DNA of 32,026 bases from Mycobacterium sp. 1423905.2. GTDB taxonomy: Bacteria; Actinomycetota; Actinomycetes; Mycobacteriales; Mycobacteriaceae. Numbering within the stretch: position 1 is the stretch's first letter; every line of letters starts with the position of its first letter. The position numbers and the translations under genes were made by a program. Location of the stretch: the NCBI RefSeq assembly GCF_001673155.1, contig NZ_LZLE01000213.1, forward strand, positions 1-32,026. The letters run 5' to 3'. The notes below the pieces were generated by a model that saw only the letters and a list, made by a program, of their open reading frames with translations, had not been told where the DNA came from and searched no databases. Of the stretch, positions 1-7,418 are shown in pieces.

Positions 1-561
1 GCCGAACAGGGAGAAGCCGCGGATCTTGACCTTGGGCGCACCCTGGCTGCCCTCGCCTACGACCTCCTGATCGAACCCGCCCATCACGCCCCGACCGTTG
101 ATTTCGACGTTGACTTCCGGCGGCAACAAAATGGTCTGCGCGCCCATGATGGAGTAGGCGCGGATGTCCACCTCGGTCGAGGTGAAGTCGGCATAGCGCA
201 GGTCCACCACGCCGTTGCCCCACAGTGTGAAGGTGGTCAGCTTTTTCGGCACATTCCACCGGCCGCGCCGCTCGAAGCCGCTCATCAAAGCAAGAAGCAA
301 AGTCGACGGCGCCGGATTGCAGGTGCCGCCCCGGCGCGGGCTGACTGCGGTACCGGGCAGGTCGGCCCGCAGGTCGTCCAGCTCCTGATAAGTAGTGGCC
401 GCGTACGCCTTGGTCAACCGGTCTTCGTACTCGTTGAGCTGCAAGCGGCCCTGCTCGGCCGCGTAAGCCAGCAATTGCGCAATCTGGATGCGATCGGTGT
501 CGGCCGCACGCGACGATTCGTCGCGTGTGTCCTTCGCGTCACGTTGCGCTGAATTGCTCAT
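1..561 (-). CDS. DUF1707 / cell-wall-response domain protein (Rv0966c-like), 3' end cut off
   Basis: The gene enters from the left edge, so its 3' end is missing; 187 codons are visible without a stop. It starts at ATG 561 (MSNSAQRDAKDT). Residues about 24-80 look like the short helical DUF1707 domain (DRIQIAQLLAYAAEQGRL, then YEDRLTKAY and ELDDLRADLP). The rest, from the WNVPKK region on, is beta-rich with a GGFD segment, like the LiaF-type C-terminal fold of cell-wall stress proteins. No signal peptide or membrane segment is visible. M. tuberculosis Rv0966c is about 200 aa, so about a dozen residues are probably missing. The function is not established; a link to envelope stress is inferred from domain type. 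It lies 93 bp downstream of the echA7-like gene and has its own promoter-like sequence. Confidence 0.8.
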   Translation of the reverse strand, partial: MSNSAQRDAKDTRDESSRAADTDRIQIAQLLAYAAEQGRLQLNEYEDRLTKAYAATTYQELDDLRADLPGTAVSPRRGGTCNPAPSTLLLALMSGFERRGRWNVPKKLTTFTLWGNGVVDLRYADFTSTEVDIRAYSIMGAQTILLPPEVNVEINGRGVMGGFDQEVVGEGSQGAPKVKIRGFSLFG

Positions 562-597
562 CACACACGAGCGTACGACTTCACGATTTTGCTGCAA
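562..597 (-). promoter_or_regulatory. Candidate leaderless promoter for the DUF1707 gene
   Basis: Read on the minus strand, TTGCAG (597-592) is followed after 16 nt by TACGCT (575-570). That hexamer fits the mycobacterial TANNNT -10 pattern and ends 8 nt before the ATG at 561. The spacing would place transcription start at or next to the start codon, giving a leaderless mRNA. This is pattern-based only. Confidence 0.4.
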
Positions 598-654
598 GGG
601 GCATTGTCTAAACTGCAACCTTCCCGGCCGGCCGGTCGGTCGCCGCGCGCCGCC

Positions 655-1512
655 TCAGGGCGCGGAGATCCAGCTCGGAGGCCGTTTTTGCAGGAACGCC
701 AGCATCCCTTCGCGCGCCTCGTCGGAAACGAAAAGCCGCGCCGATTCCTCGGTGAGCCGATCGGCGTCCCGGTCGAACTCGCGCAGCACCGCGGCGGTGG
801 TCAGTGCCTTGGACGCGGCCAGACCTTGCGGGGAACCGCGGCCCACGTCGGCCACCAGACCGGCAACCGCGGCGTCGACATCCTCGGCGAACATGGTGAC
901 CAAGCCGATCTCGGCGGCTTCAGCAGCGCCGAACGTCTCACCGGTCAGGTAGTAGCGGGCGGCGGCGCGGGCGGACAGCTTGGGCAGCAAGGTCAGGGAG
1001 ATGATCGCCGGCGCGACGCCGATTCGGGCCTCGGTCAGGGCGAAGGTACTGCGCGGACCGGCCACCACCATGTCGCAGGCACCGACGAGGCCGAAGCCGC
1101 CGGCCCGTACGTGGCCGTTGATGGCGCCGATCACGGGTCGCGGCGAGGACACGATGGCGCGCAGCAATGCGGTCATCTCGCGAGCCCGGGCCACCGCTGA
1201 GTCATATGGCGATGGTGGCGACCCGCTTCGGCCGGCTGCGCCGCCCTCGCGATCGCCACGGTCATATGGCGATGGTGGCGACCCGCTTCGGCCGGCCTCG
1301 CTCAAGTCGGCGCCCGCGCAGAACGTGCCGCCGGTGTGGCCCAGCACCACCACCCGTACGGCCGGGTCGGCGGCGGCGTCACGCAGGCCCTGATGCAACT
1401 GGTCGACCAGCGCGCTGGACAACGCGTTGCGGTTGTGCGGTGAGTTGAGCGTCAGCCGCGCCACCGGCCCCCCGGACTGGCCGGGGCCGGCGTACTCGAC
1501 GAGTTTCTCCAT
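655..1512 (-). CDS. echA7: Enoyl-CoA hydratase/isomerase (EchA7-like) with an in-frame 20-residue repeat insert
   Basis: Crotonase-family enzyme of 285 aa, expected to hydrate or isomerise an enoyl-CoA made by the neighbouring acyl-CoA dehydrogenases. Oxyanion-hole segments are visible at residues 65-71 (CAGADLS) and about 134-142 (HVRAGGFGL). A catalytic-region Glu sits in LTEARIGVAP. Between the two oxyanion segments, GRSGSPPSPYD occurs twice (about 74-84 and 94-104), encoded by a 60-bp minisatellite that keeps the frame. From memory M. tuberculosis EchA7 is about 269 aa, so the extra length fits one extra repeat unit. The insert lies in a loop where many crotonases vary, so activity may survive, but this is unproven. 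Last gene of the leftward acyl-CoA operon, starting 5 bp after the fadE12 stop. Confidence 0.88.
   Translation of the reverse strand: MEKLVEYAGPGQSGGPVARLTLNSPHNRNALSSALVDQLHQGLRDAAADPAVRVVVLGHTGGTFCAGADLSEAGRSGSPPSPYDRGDREGGAAGRSGSPPSPYDSAVARAREMTALLRAIVSSPRPVIGAINGHVRAGGFGLVGACDMVVAGPRSTFALTEARIGVAPAIISLTLLPKLSARAAARYYLTGETFGAAEAAEIGLVTMFAEDVDAAVAGLVADVGRGSPQGLAASKALTTAAVLREFDRDADRLTEESARLFVSDEAREGMLAFLQKRPPSWISAP
1201..1296. repeat. 60-bp minisatellite, 1.6 copies, inside echA7
   Basis: Positions 1201-1236 and 1261-1296 are identical over 36 bp, both beginning GTCATATGGCGATGG, with a period of 60 bp. The period is a multiple of three, so the coding frame is kept. On the coding strand it gives the peptide GRSGSPPSPYD twice, 20 residues apart. 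From memory it resembles minisatellite (VNTR) units scattered in slow-growing mycobacteria; I could not search for other copies. Confidence 0.85.
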
Positions 1513-1517
1513 GACTG

Positions 1518-2684
1518 TCAGTAGCTGCGCGGCAGACCAAGCGAGGTCTGCGCCACGAAGTTGAGCACCATCTCGCGGCTGACCGGTGCGATGCGCGCCA
1601 GCCGGGCCGAGGTCATCATGGCGGCCACCCCATACTCCTTGGTCAGCCCGTTGCCGCCCATGGATTGCACGGCCTGGTCGACGGCCCGGGTGGACGCCTC
1701 GGCCGCGGCGTACTTGGCCATGTTCGCGGCCTCGGCGGCGCCCATGTCGTCACCGTGGTCGTAGAGGGTGGCGGCCTTCTGGGTCATCAGCTTGGCCAGT
1801 TCCACCTCGATGTGGCATTGCGCCAGCGGGTGCGACAGCCCTTGGTGCGCGCCGATCGGGGTGCCCCACACCTGCCGTGTCTTGGTGTAGTCGACGGCCT
1901 TGCGCAGCGCGAAGCGGCCCATGCCGACCGCGCTGGCCGCGCCCATGATCCGCTCGGGGTTCAGGCCGGCGAACAGCTGAGCGATCGCGGCGTCTTGGGC
2001 GCCGACGAGTGCGTCGGCGGGGAGCCGCACGTCGTCGAGGAAGAGCTGGAACTGGCGTTCGGGGCTGATCAACTCCATGTCGATGGCGGTGTAGTTGAAG
2101 CCCGGAGCGTCGGTGGGCACCACGAATAACGCCGGGCGCAGCTTGCCGGTCTTGGCCTCCTCGGTGCGGGCCACCACCAGCACCGCCTGCGCCTGGTCGA
2201 TGCCGGAGATGTAAACCTTCTGGCCTTTGAGGATCCAGTCGTCACCGTCGCGGCGGGCGGTCGTGGTGATCTTGTGCGAGTTCGATCCGGCGTCCGGTTC
2301 GGTGATGGCGAACGCCATCGTCAGGGTGCCGTCGGCGATGCCCGGCAGCCAGCGTTTCTTCTGCTCTTCGGTGCCGAATTTGCTGATGATGGTGCCGTTG
2401 ATGGCGGGGGAGACCACCATCAGCAGCAGCGCCGACCCTGCGGCCGCCATCTCCTCCATCACCAGTGAGAGCTCGTACATGCCGGCGCCCCCGCCGCCGT
2501 ACTCCTCGGGCAGGTTGACTCCGAGGAATCCGAGTTTGCCTGCCTCGGACCACAATTCGGTAGTGTGTTCCTGGGCGCGGGCCTTCTTCAGGTAGTACTC
2601 GTGGCCGTAGCTGGACACCCACTCGGCGACCGCTTTGCGCAGCGCCTGGCGGTCCTCGCTTTCGATGAAGCTGGTGTCGGTCAT
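1518..2684 (-). CDS. fadE12: Acyl-CoA dehydrogenase (FadE12-like)
   Basis: FAD-dependent acyl-CoA dehydrogenase, 388 aa, the usual family length. It introduces an alpha-beta double bond into an acyl-CoA. The N-terminal helical domain includes LGFLGVNLPEEYGGGGAG. The central beta domain carries the FAD/substrate signature AFAITEPDAGSNSHKI. The C-terminal helical domain contains QSMGGNGLTKEYG, where the catalytic-base Glu is normally found. The ATG at 2684 lies one base before the accA2 stop (2686-2688), so translation is probably coupled. It sits between accA2 and echA7 in a leftward operon, which suggests that it and fadE13 act on branched or unsaturated acyl-CoA intermediates. The precise substrate is unknown. 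Confidence 0.92.
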   Translation of the reverse strand: MTDTSFIESEDRQALRKAVAEWVSSYGHEYYLKKARAQEHTTELWSEAGKLGFLGVNLPEEYGGGGAGMYELSLVMEEMAAAGSALLLMVVSPAINGTIISKFGTEEQKKRWLPGIADGTLTMAFAITEPDAGSNSHKITTTARRDGDDWILKGQKVYISGIDQAQAVLVVARTEEAKTGKLRPALFVVPTDAPGFNYTAIDMELISPERQFQLFLDDVRLPADALVGAQDAAIAQLFAGLNPERIMGAASAVGMGRFALRKAVDYTKTRQVWGTPIGAHQGLSHPLAQCHIEVELAKLMTQKAATLYDHGDDMGAAEAANMAKYAAAEASTRAVDQAVQSMGGNGLTKEYGVAAMMTSARLARIAPVSREMVLNFVAQTSLGLPRSY

Positions 2685-2685
2685 G

Positions 2686-4656
2686 TCAATCTCCTTCTGG
2701 GGCTTCGACTCGGGCCAAGACAGCGCCGACTTCGACTTGTTGGCCGGCTTTGACGTTGAGTTGGGTCAGCACGCCGTCGTTCGGCGCGGTGATGGTGTGT
2801 TCCATCTTCATCGCCTCCAGCCAGATCAGCGGTTGACCGGCACTGACGGTGTCTCCGACGCCGGCGCCGAGGCGAATGACGTTGCCCGGCATGGGCGCCA
2901 CCAACGATCCCTGCTCGACGGCCGATCCGGGTTCGGGGAAGCGGGGCAGCGCGACCAGGTGTACGGGACCGAGGGCGGAATCGACGTAAATGTCGGCGCC
3001 GTAGCGGGCGACGGCGAAGCTGTGGTCGACGCCGTTGCCGTCGGCCAAGACGACCTGCTCGGGCGTGGCCGAGACGAGTTGCACCGTTTCGTCACCCGGG
3101 AGTGCCAATCCGGTTCGGGTGAAGCGGTATTCGATGCGGTGTTCGGTGTCTGCGTCGTCGCGGTAGGTCTTGACCTGATAGCCGGAAGCTAGGTTTCGCC
3201 AGCCGCTGGGCAGCGAGCCGAGCACGGTGGCCTGCGCCCGGTTGTGTGCGGCGTCGGCCAGGGCGGCGGCCAGCGCCGACAGGCGAACTGTCGACGGCTC
3301 GGCCAGCGGAGCGGAAAGCTCGGCCAGGCCATGGGTGTCGAAGAACGCGGTGTCGGTGGCCCCGTCGAGGAAAGCCGGGTGACGCAGTACCCGCACGAGC
3401 AGTTCGCGGTTGGTGCGCAGCCCATGCACCTGAGCACGGGCCAGCGCGTCGGCGAGCACCAGCGCAGATTGGCGGCGGGTGGGGGCATACGAAATGACCT
3501 TGGCGAGCATCGGGTCGTAGTGGATGGAAACCGTTGAGCCGTCTTGAATCCCAGAGTCCAGTCGAATACCGGTCCGGCGTTGCAGTGTCTCGAATTGTGC
3601 GCGCACCGCGGGCACGTCGATGCGGTGCACCGGTCCGGCTTGCGGCTGCCAACCGTGCGCCGGGTCCTCGGCGTAGAGCCGCGCTTCAATCGAATACCCC
3701 TGTGCGGCCGGGGGTTCGGTGTGGAGCCGGCCGCCGTCGGCTACTTCGAGTTGCAGTTCGACCAGGTCGAGGCCGGTGGTTTCCTCGGTGACCGGGTGCT
3801 CAACCTGCAGCCGGGTGTTCATCTCCAGGAAGTAGAACTCGCCGTCATCGTCGGCCAGGAACTCCACGGTTCCCGCACCGGTGTACCCGATCGCTCCGGC
3901 CGCCAGACGCGCCGCGTCGAACAGCCGGTCGCGCATACCCGCGATGCGCTCCACCAACGGCGAAGGGGCTTCTTCGATGATTTTCTGGTGGCGGCGTTGG
4001 ATGCTGCACTCCCGCTCGCCCACGGCCCAGACGGTGCCGTGGGTGTCGGCCATGACCTGCACCTCGACGTGGTGTCCGGTGGGCAGGTAGCGCTCGCAGA
4101 AGACGGTGGGGTCCCCGAACGCGGACTGCGCTTCGCGGCGGGCGGCTTCGACTTCGGCTGCCAGCGAAGACAAATCACGGACCACACGCATGCCGCGGCC
4201 ACCACCACCGGCGGATGCTTTGACCAGCACCGGCAGTTGGGCGTCGGTGACGGCGTCCGGGTCGAGTTCGTCGAGCACTGGAACCCCGGCGGCGGCCATC
4301 ATTTTCTTGGACTCGATCTTGGAACCCATCGCCCGCACCGCGTCCACCGGTGGGCCGATCCAGGTCAGTCCGGCGGCCTGCACGGCCGCAGCGAAATCGG
4401 CGTTCTCGGAGAGAAACCCGTAGCCGGGGTGAACGGCGTCGGCGCCGGCGGCACGAGCGGCGGCGACGATGGCGTCGGCGTCGAGATAACCGTTGGTCTC
4501 GGCCAACCGCACCCGGGCGTCGGCCTCGGCGACATGCGGCGCGCCGGCGTCGGGGTCGGTGTAGACAGCGACGGTGCCCAACCCCAGCCGACGGCAGGTG
4601 GCGAAGACTCGCCGGGCGATTTCGCCGCGGTTGGCGACGAGAACTCGACTGACCAT
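2686..4656 (-). CDS. accA2: Acyl-CoA carboxylase alpha subunit: biotin carboxylase plus biotin carrier (AccA2-like)
   Basis: The 656-aa alpha subunit carboxylates its own biotin with ATP and bicarbonate, then hands CO2 to the AccD2 partner. The biotin carboxylase domain opens with VSRVLVANRGEIARRVF. It contains the glycine-rich ATP-grasp loop KASAGGGGRGMRVV and the region EMNTRLQVEHPVTEETTG. The C-terminal carrier domain has the biotinyl-lysine motif EAMKMEHTI. ATG 4656 was chosen because it begins exactly at the conserved MVSRVLVANRGE and leaves only 5 bp after the accD2 stop; an in-frame start at 4728 would overlap accD2. The length is close to M. tuberculosis AccA2 (about 667 aa from memory). 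With accD2 it forms a carboxylase of methylcrotonyl/geranyl-CoA type; substrate unproven. Confidence 0.94.
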   Translation of the reverse strand: MVSRVLVANRGEIARRVFATCRRLGLGTVAVYTDPDAGAPHVAEADARVRLAETNGYLDADAIVAAARAAGADAVHPGYGFLSENADFAAAVQAAGLTWIGPPVDAVRAMGSKIESKKMMAAAGVPVLDELDPDAVTDAQLPVLVKASAGGGGRGMRVVRDLSSLAAEVEAARREAQSAFGDPTVFCERYLPTGHHVEVQVMADTHGTVWAVGERECSIQRRHQKIIEEAPSPLVERIAGMRDRLFDAARLAAGAIGYTGAGTVEFLADDDGEFYFLEMNTRLQVEHPVTEETTGLDLVELQLEVADGGRLHTEPPAAQGYSIEARLYAEDPAHGWQPQAGPVHRIDVPAVRAQFETLQRRTGIRLDSGIQDGSTVSIHYDPMLAKVISYAPTRRQSALVLADALARAQVHGLRTNRELLVRVLRHPAFLDGATDTAFFDTHGLAELSAPLAEPSTVRLSALAAALADAAHNRAQATVLGSLPSGWRNLASGYQVKTYRDDADTEHRIEYRFTRTGLALPGDETVQLVSATPEQVVLADGNGVDHSFAVARYGADIYVDSALGPVHLVALPRFPEPGSAVEQGSLVAPMPGNVIRLGAGVGDTVSAGQPLIWLEAMKMEHTITAPNDGVLTQLNVKAGQQVEVGAVLARVEAPEGD

Positions 4657-4661
4657 GGAGC

Positions 4662-6257
4662 TCACATCCGGAAGACGCCGAAGTTCGACGTTCCCTTGAT
4701 CGGGCCATTGGCGATGGCGGACAGACACATTCCCAGCACGGTGCGGGTGTCGCGCGGATCGATCACCCCGTCGTCGTAGAGCATCCCGGACAACACCAGC
4801 GGCAGCGACTCGGCTTCGATCTGACCTTCCACGGCGGCACGCATGGCCGCATCGGCCTCCTCATCGACCTGCTGGCCACGGGCTTGCGCGGCGGCGCGGG
4901 CCACGATCGAGAGCACGCCGGAGAGTTGGGCACCGCCCATCACCGCGGATTTCGCACTGGGCCAAGCGAACAGGAAGCGCGGGTCGTAGGCGCGTCCGCA
5001 CATGCCGTAGTGCCCGGCGCCATAAGACGCGCCGACCAGGAGCGAAATGTGCGGCACGGTCGAGTTGGAGACGGCGTTGATCATCATCGACCCGTGCTTG
5101 ATCATTCCGCCTTCTTCGTAGTCCTTACCCACCATGTAGCCGGTGGTGTTGTGCAGGAACAACAATGGCGTATTGGAGCGATTCGCCAGCTGAATGAACT
5201 GGGTCGCTTTCTGCGACTCCTCGCTGAACAGCACACCGCGGGCATTGGCCAGGATGCCGATCGGATAACCGTGTAACTGAGCCCAGCCGGTCACCAGCGA
5301 CGACCCGTACATCGGCTTGAACTCGTCGAACTCCGAGCCGTCGACGATGCGGGCGATGATTTCCCGCGGGTCGAACGGGATCCGCAGATCCGAGGGGACG
5401 ATGCCGATCAGTTCCTCCGCATCGAACAACGGCTCGGTCACCGGTCGAGGCGCCGGTCCTTGCTTGTGCCAGTTGAGGCGGGCGACGATGCGCCGCCCGA
5501 TGCGAATGGCGTCGAGTTCGTCGACGGCGAAGTAGTCGGCCAAACCGCTGACGCGGGCGTGCATTTCGGCACCGCCCAGGGATTCGTCGTCGGATTCTTC
5601 ACCGGTGGCCATCTTGACCAGCGGGGGGCCGGCCAAGAACACCTTGGAGCGTTCCTTGATCATCACCACGTGATCGGACATGCCGGGGACGTACGCGCCG
5701 CCGGCGGTCGAGTTGCCGAACACCAGGGCGATGGTGGGGATGCCGGCCGCGGACAGGCGGGTCAGGTCGCGGAACATCCGTCCGCCGGGAATGAAGACTT
5801 CCTTCTGGGTGGGCAGGTCGGCCCCGCCGGACTCCACCAAGGAGATCACCGGTAGCCGGTTCTCGAACGCGATCTGGTTGGCGCGCAATATTTTCCGTAG
5901 GGTCCACGGGTTGCTGGTGCCGCCTTTGACGGTGGGGTCGTTGGCGACCACCATGCACTCCACCCCCGCCACTGACCCGATGCCGGTAACCAGGCTGGCG
6001 CCCACTTGGAAGTTGCTGCCCCAGGCGGCCAAGGGGCACAGTTCCAGGAACGGGGAGTCGGGGTCGACGAGCAACTCGATCCGTTCGCGGGGAGTCAGCT
6101 TGCCGCGCGCGTGATGGCGGTCCACATATTTGGGGCCGCCGCCGGCCAGGGCCTTGGCGAGTTCGGCGTTGATCTCGTCGAGTCGGGACGTCGCGACCGC
6201 GGCGGCGTCGGAGAAGGCGTCGGCATCGGAATCGAGGGTGGACTGCAGGACGGTCAT
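4662..6257 (-). CDS. accD2: Acyl-CoA carboxylase beta subunit, carboxyltransferase (AccD2-like)
   Basis: The 531-aa carboxyltransferase transfers CO2 from carboxybiotin on AccA2 to an acyl-CoA. The N-terminal half carries RGKLTPRERIELLVDPDSP, then VVANDPTVKGG and VESGGADLPTQKE, typical of the methylcrotonyl-CoA carboxylase beta group. The C-terminal half has HNTTGYMVG and GASYGAGHYGMCGRAYDPRF. The start at ATG 6257 overlaps the fadE13 stop as ATGA (6257-6254), a classic translational coupling. A longer in-frame opening upstream would run through fadE13 and was rejected. The ending SNFGVFRM is typical of this family. The MCC-like character points to a branched unsaturated substrate, but geranyl-CoA-type carboxylases share these features. 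Confidence 0.94.
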   Translation of the reverse strand: MTVLQSTLDSDADAFSDAAAVATSRLDEINAELAKALAGGGPKYVDRHHARGKLTPRERIELLVDPDSPFLELCPLAAWGSNFQVGASLVTGIGSVAGVECMVVANDPTVKGGTSNPWTLRKILRANQIAFENRLPVISLVESGGADLPTQKEVFIPGGRMFRDLTRLSAAGIPTIALVFGNSTAGGAYVPGMSDHVVMIKERSKVFLAGPPLVKMATGEESDDESLGGAEMHARVSGLADYFAVDELDAIRIGRRIVARLNWHKQGPAPRPVTEPLFDAEELIGIVPSDLRIPFDPREIIARIVDGSEFDEFKPMYGSSLVTGWAQLHGYPIGILANARGVLFSEESQKATQFIQLANRSNTPLLFLHNTTGYMVGKDYEEGGMIKHGSMMINAVSNSTVPHISLLVGASYGAGHYGMCGRAYDPRFLFAWPSAKSAVMGGAQLSGVLSIVARAAAQARGQQVDEEADAAMRAAVEGQIEAESLPLVLSGMLYDDGVIDPRDTRTVLGMCLSAIANGPIKGTSNFGVFRM

Positions 6258-7402
6258 GACTGGAATCCCAGGAGTTTGGCGGCCAGGGCGGTGAGGATTT
6301 CGGTGGTGCCGCCGCCGATGCCCAGAATCCGCATGTCCCGGTATTGGCGTTCGACTTCGGATTCGGCCATATAGCCCATGCCGCCGAACAGCTGTACGGC
6401 CTGGTTGGCCACCCATTCGCCGGCCTCGACGGCGGTGTTCTTGGCGAAGCACACCTCCGCGATCAGATTGGTCTCACCGGCGAGTTGACGCTCCACCACA
6501 TTGCGCGAATAGACGCGAGCCACGTCGATGCGACGGGCCATCTCGGCCAGCGTGTTCTGCACCGACTGGCGCGAAATCAGCGGGCGCCCAAACGTCTCCC
6601 GGTCCCGGCACCACTGCACGGTGATGTCCAGGCACCGCTGAGCGCTCGAATACGCTTGCGCGGCAAGGCCGATGCGTTCGGAGACGAACGCCTGCGCGAT
6701 CTGCGCGAAACCGGTGTTCTCTACCCCGACCAAATTCGCGACGGGCACCCGGACGTCGGTGTAGGACAACTCGGCGGTGTCGGAGGACCGCCAGCCCATC
6801 TTGTCCAGCTTGCGGGTGACTTCGAAACCGGGTGTGCCCTTCTCCACTACCACCAGCGAAACCCCTGCTGCGCCTGGTCCACCGGTGCGCACCGCGGTGA
6901 CGACGTAATCCGCCCGGACCCCTGAGGTGATGTAGGTCTTGGCGCCGTTGATGACGTAGTGGTCGCCGTCGCGCACCGCGCTGGTCCGCAGGTGACCGAC
7001 GTCCGACCCGCCGCCGGGTTCGGTGATGGCCAGCGAGCCGATCTTCTCCCCGGTCAGCGTCGGCCGCACGAATTCTTCGATCAGCCGTCGATCACCCGAT
7101 GCGATCATGTGCGGCACCGCGATGCCGCAGGTGAACAGCGACGCGAACACTCCGCCCGGCGCGCCGGCCTGATGCATCTCCTCGCAGATGATCACCGCGT
7201 CGGCGCCGTCACCGCCGCCACCGCCGACCGATTCGGGGAAGTTCGCGCCCAGCAGTCCCGCCTCCCCGGCGCGGCGGTGCAGGTCGCGCGGCAACTCGCC
7301 GCTGCGTTCCCACTCGTCGACGTGGGGCAGAACCTCACGTTCGGCGAAGGAGCGCACCGTCTTTCGCAACTGCTCACGCTCCGGTGTATGCCACAGATTC
7401 AC
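6254..7402 (-). CDS. fadE13: Acyl-CoA dehydrogenase (FadE13-like)
   Basis: FAD-dependent acyl-CoA dehydrogenase of 382 aa if it begins at GTG 7402 (VNLWHTPEREQLRKTV). I prefer this start because the family N-terminus begins there, it follows the upstream stop by 16 bp, and residues from more upstream starts do not look protein-like. Signatures are AITEPGGGSDVGHLR in the FAD-binding middle domain and FGGMGYMAESEVERQYRDMRI near the C-terminus, with a Glu at the position of the catalytic base. It is the second dehydrogenase of the operon, suggesting two successive oxidations or two chain lengths. Its stop overlaps the accD2 start. Confidence 0.9.
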   Translation of the reverse strand: MNLWHTPEREQLRKTVRSFAEREVLPHVDEWERSGELPRDLHRRAGEAGLLGANFPESVGGGGGDGADAVIICEEMHQAGAPGGVFASLFTCGIAVPHMIASGDRRLIEEFVRPTLTGEKIGSLAITEPGGGSDVGHLRTSAVRDGDHYVINGAKTYITSGVRADYVVTAVRTGGPGAAGVSLVVVEKGTPGFEVTRKLDKMGWRSSDTAELSYTDVRVPVANLVGVENTGFAQIAQAFVSERIGLAAQAYSSAQRCLDITVQWCRDRETFGRPLISRQSVQNTLAEMARRIDVARVYSRNVVERQLAGETNLIAEVCFAKNTAVEAGEWVANQAVQLFGGMGYMAESEVERQYRDMRILGIGGGTTEILTALAAKLLGFQS

Positions 7403-7418
7403 CGGGTCGTCCCACGAT

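Noticed and set aside
589..1200. Long plus-strand reading frames over echA7, fadE12 and the carboxylase genes
   Set aside because: Antisense shadows of high-GC codons; they lack family motifs, ribosome sites and sensible composition.
3544..4779. 411-codon plus-strand frame opposite accA2
   Set aside because: Antisense shadow of a strongly conserved biotin carboxylase.
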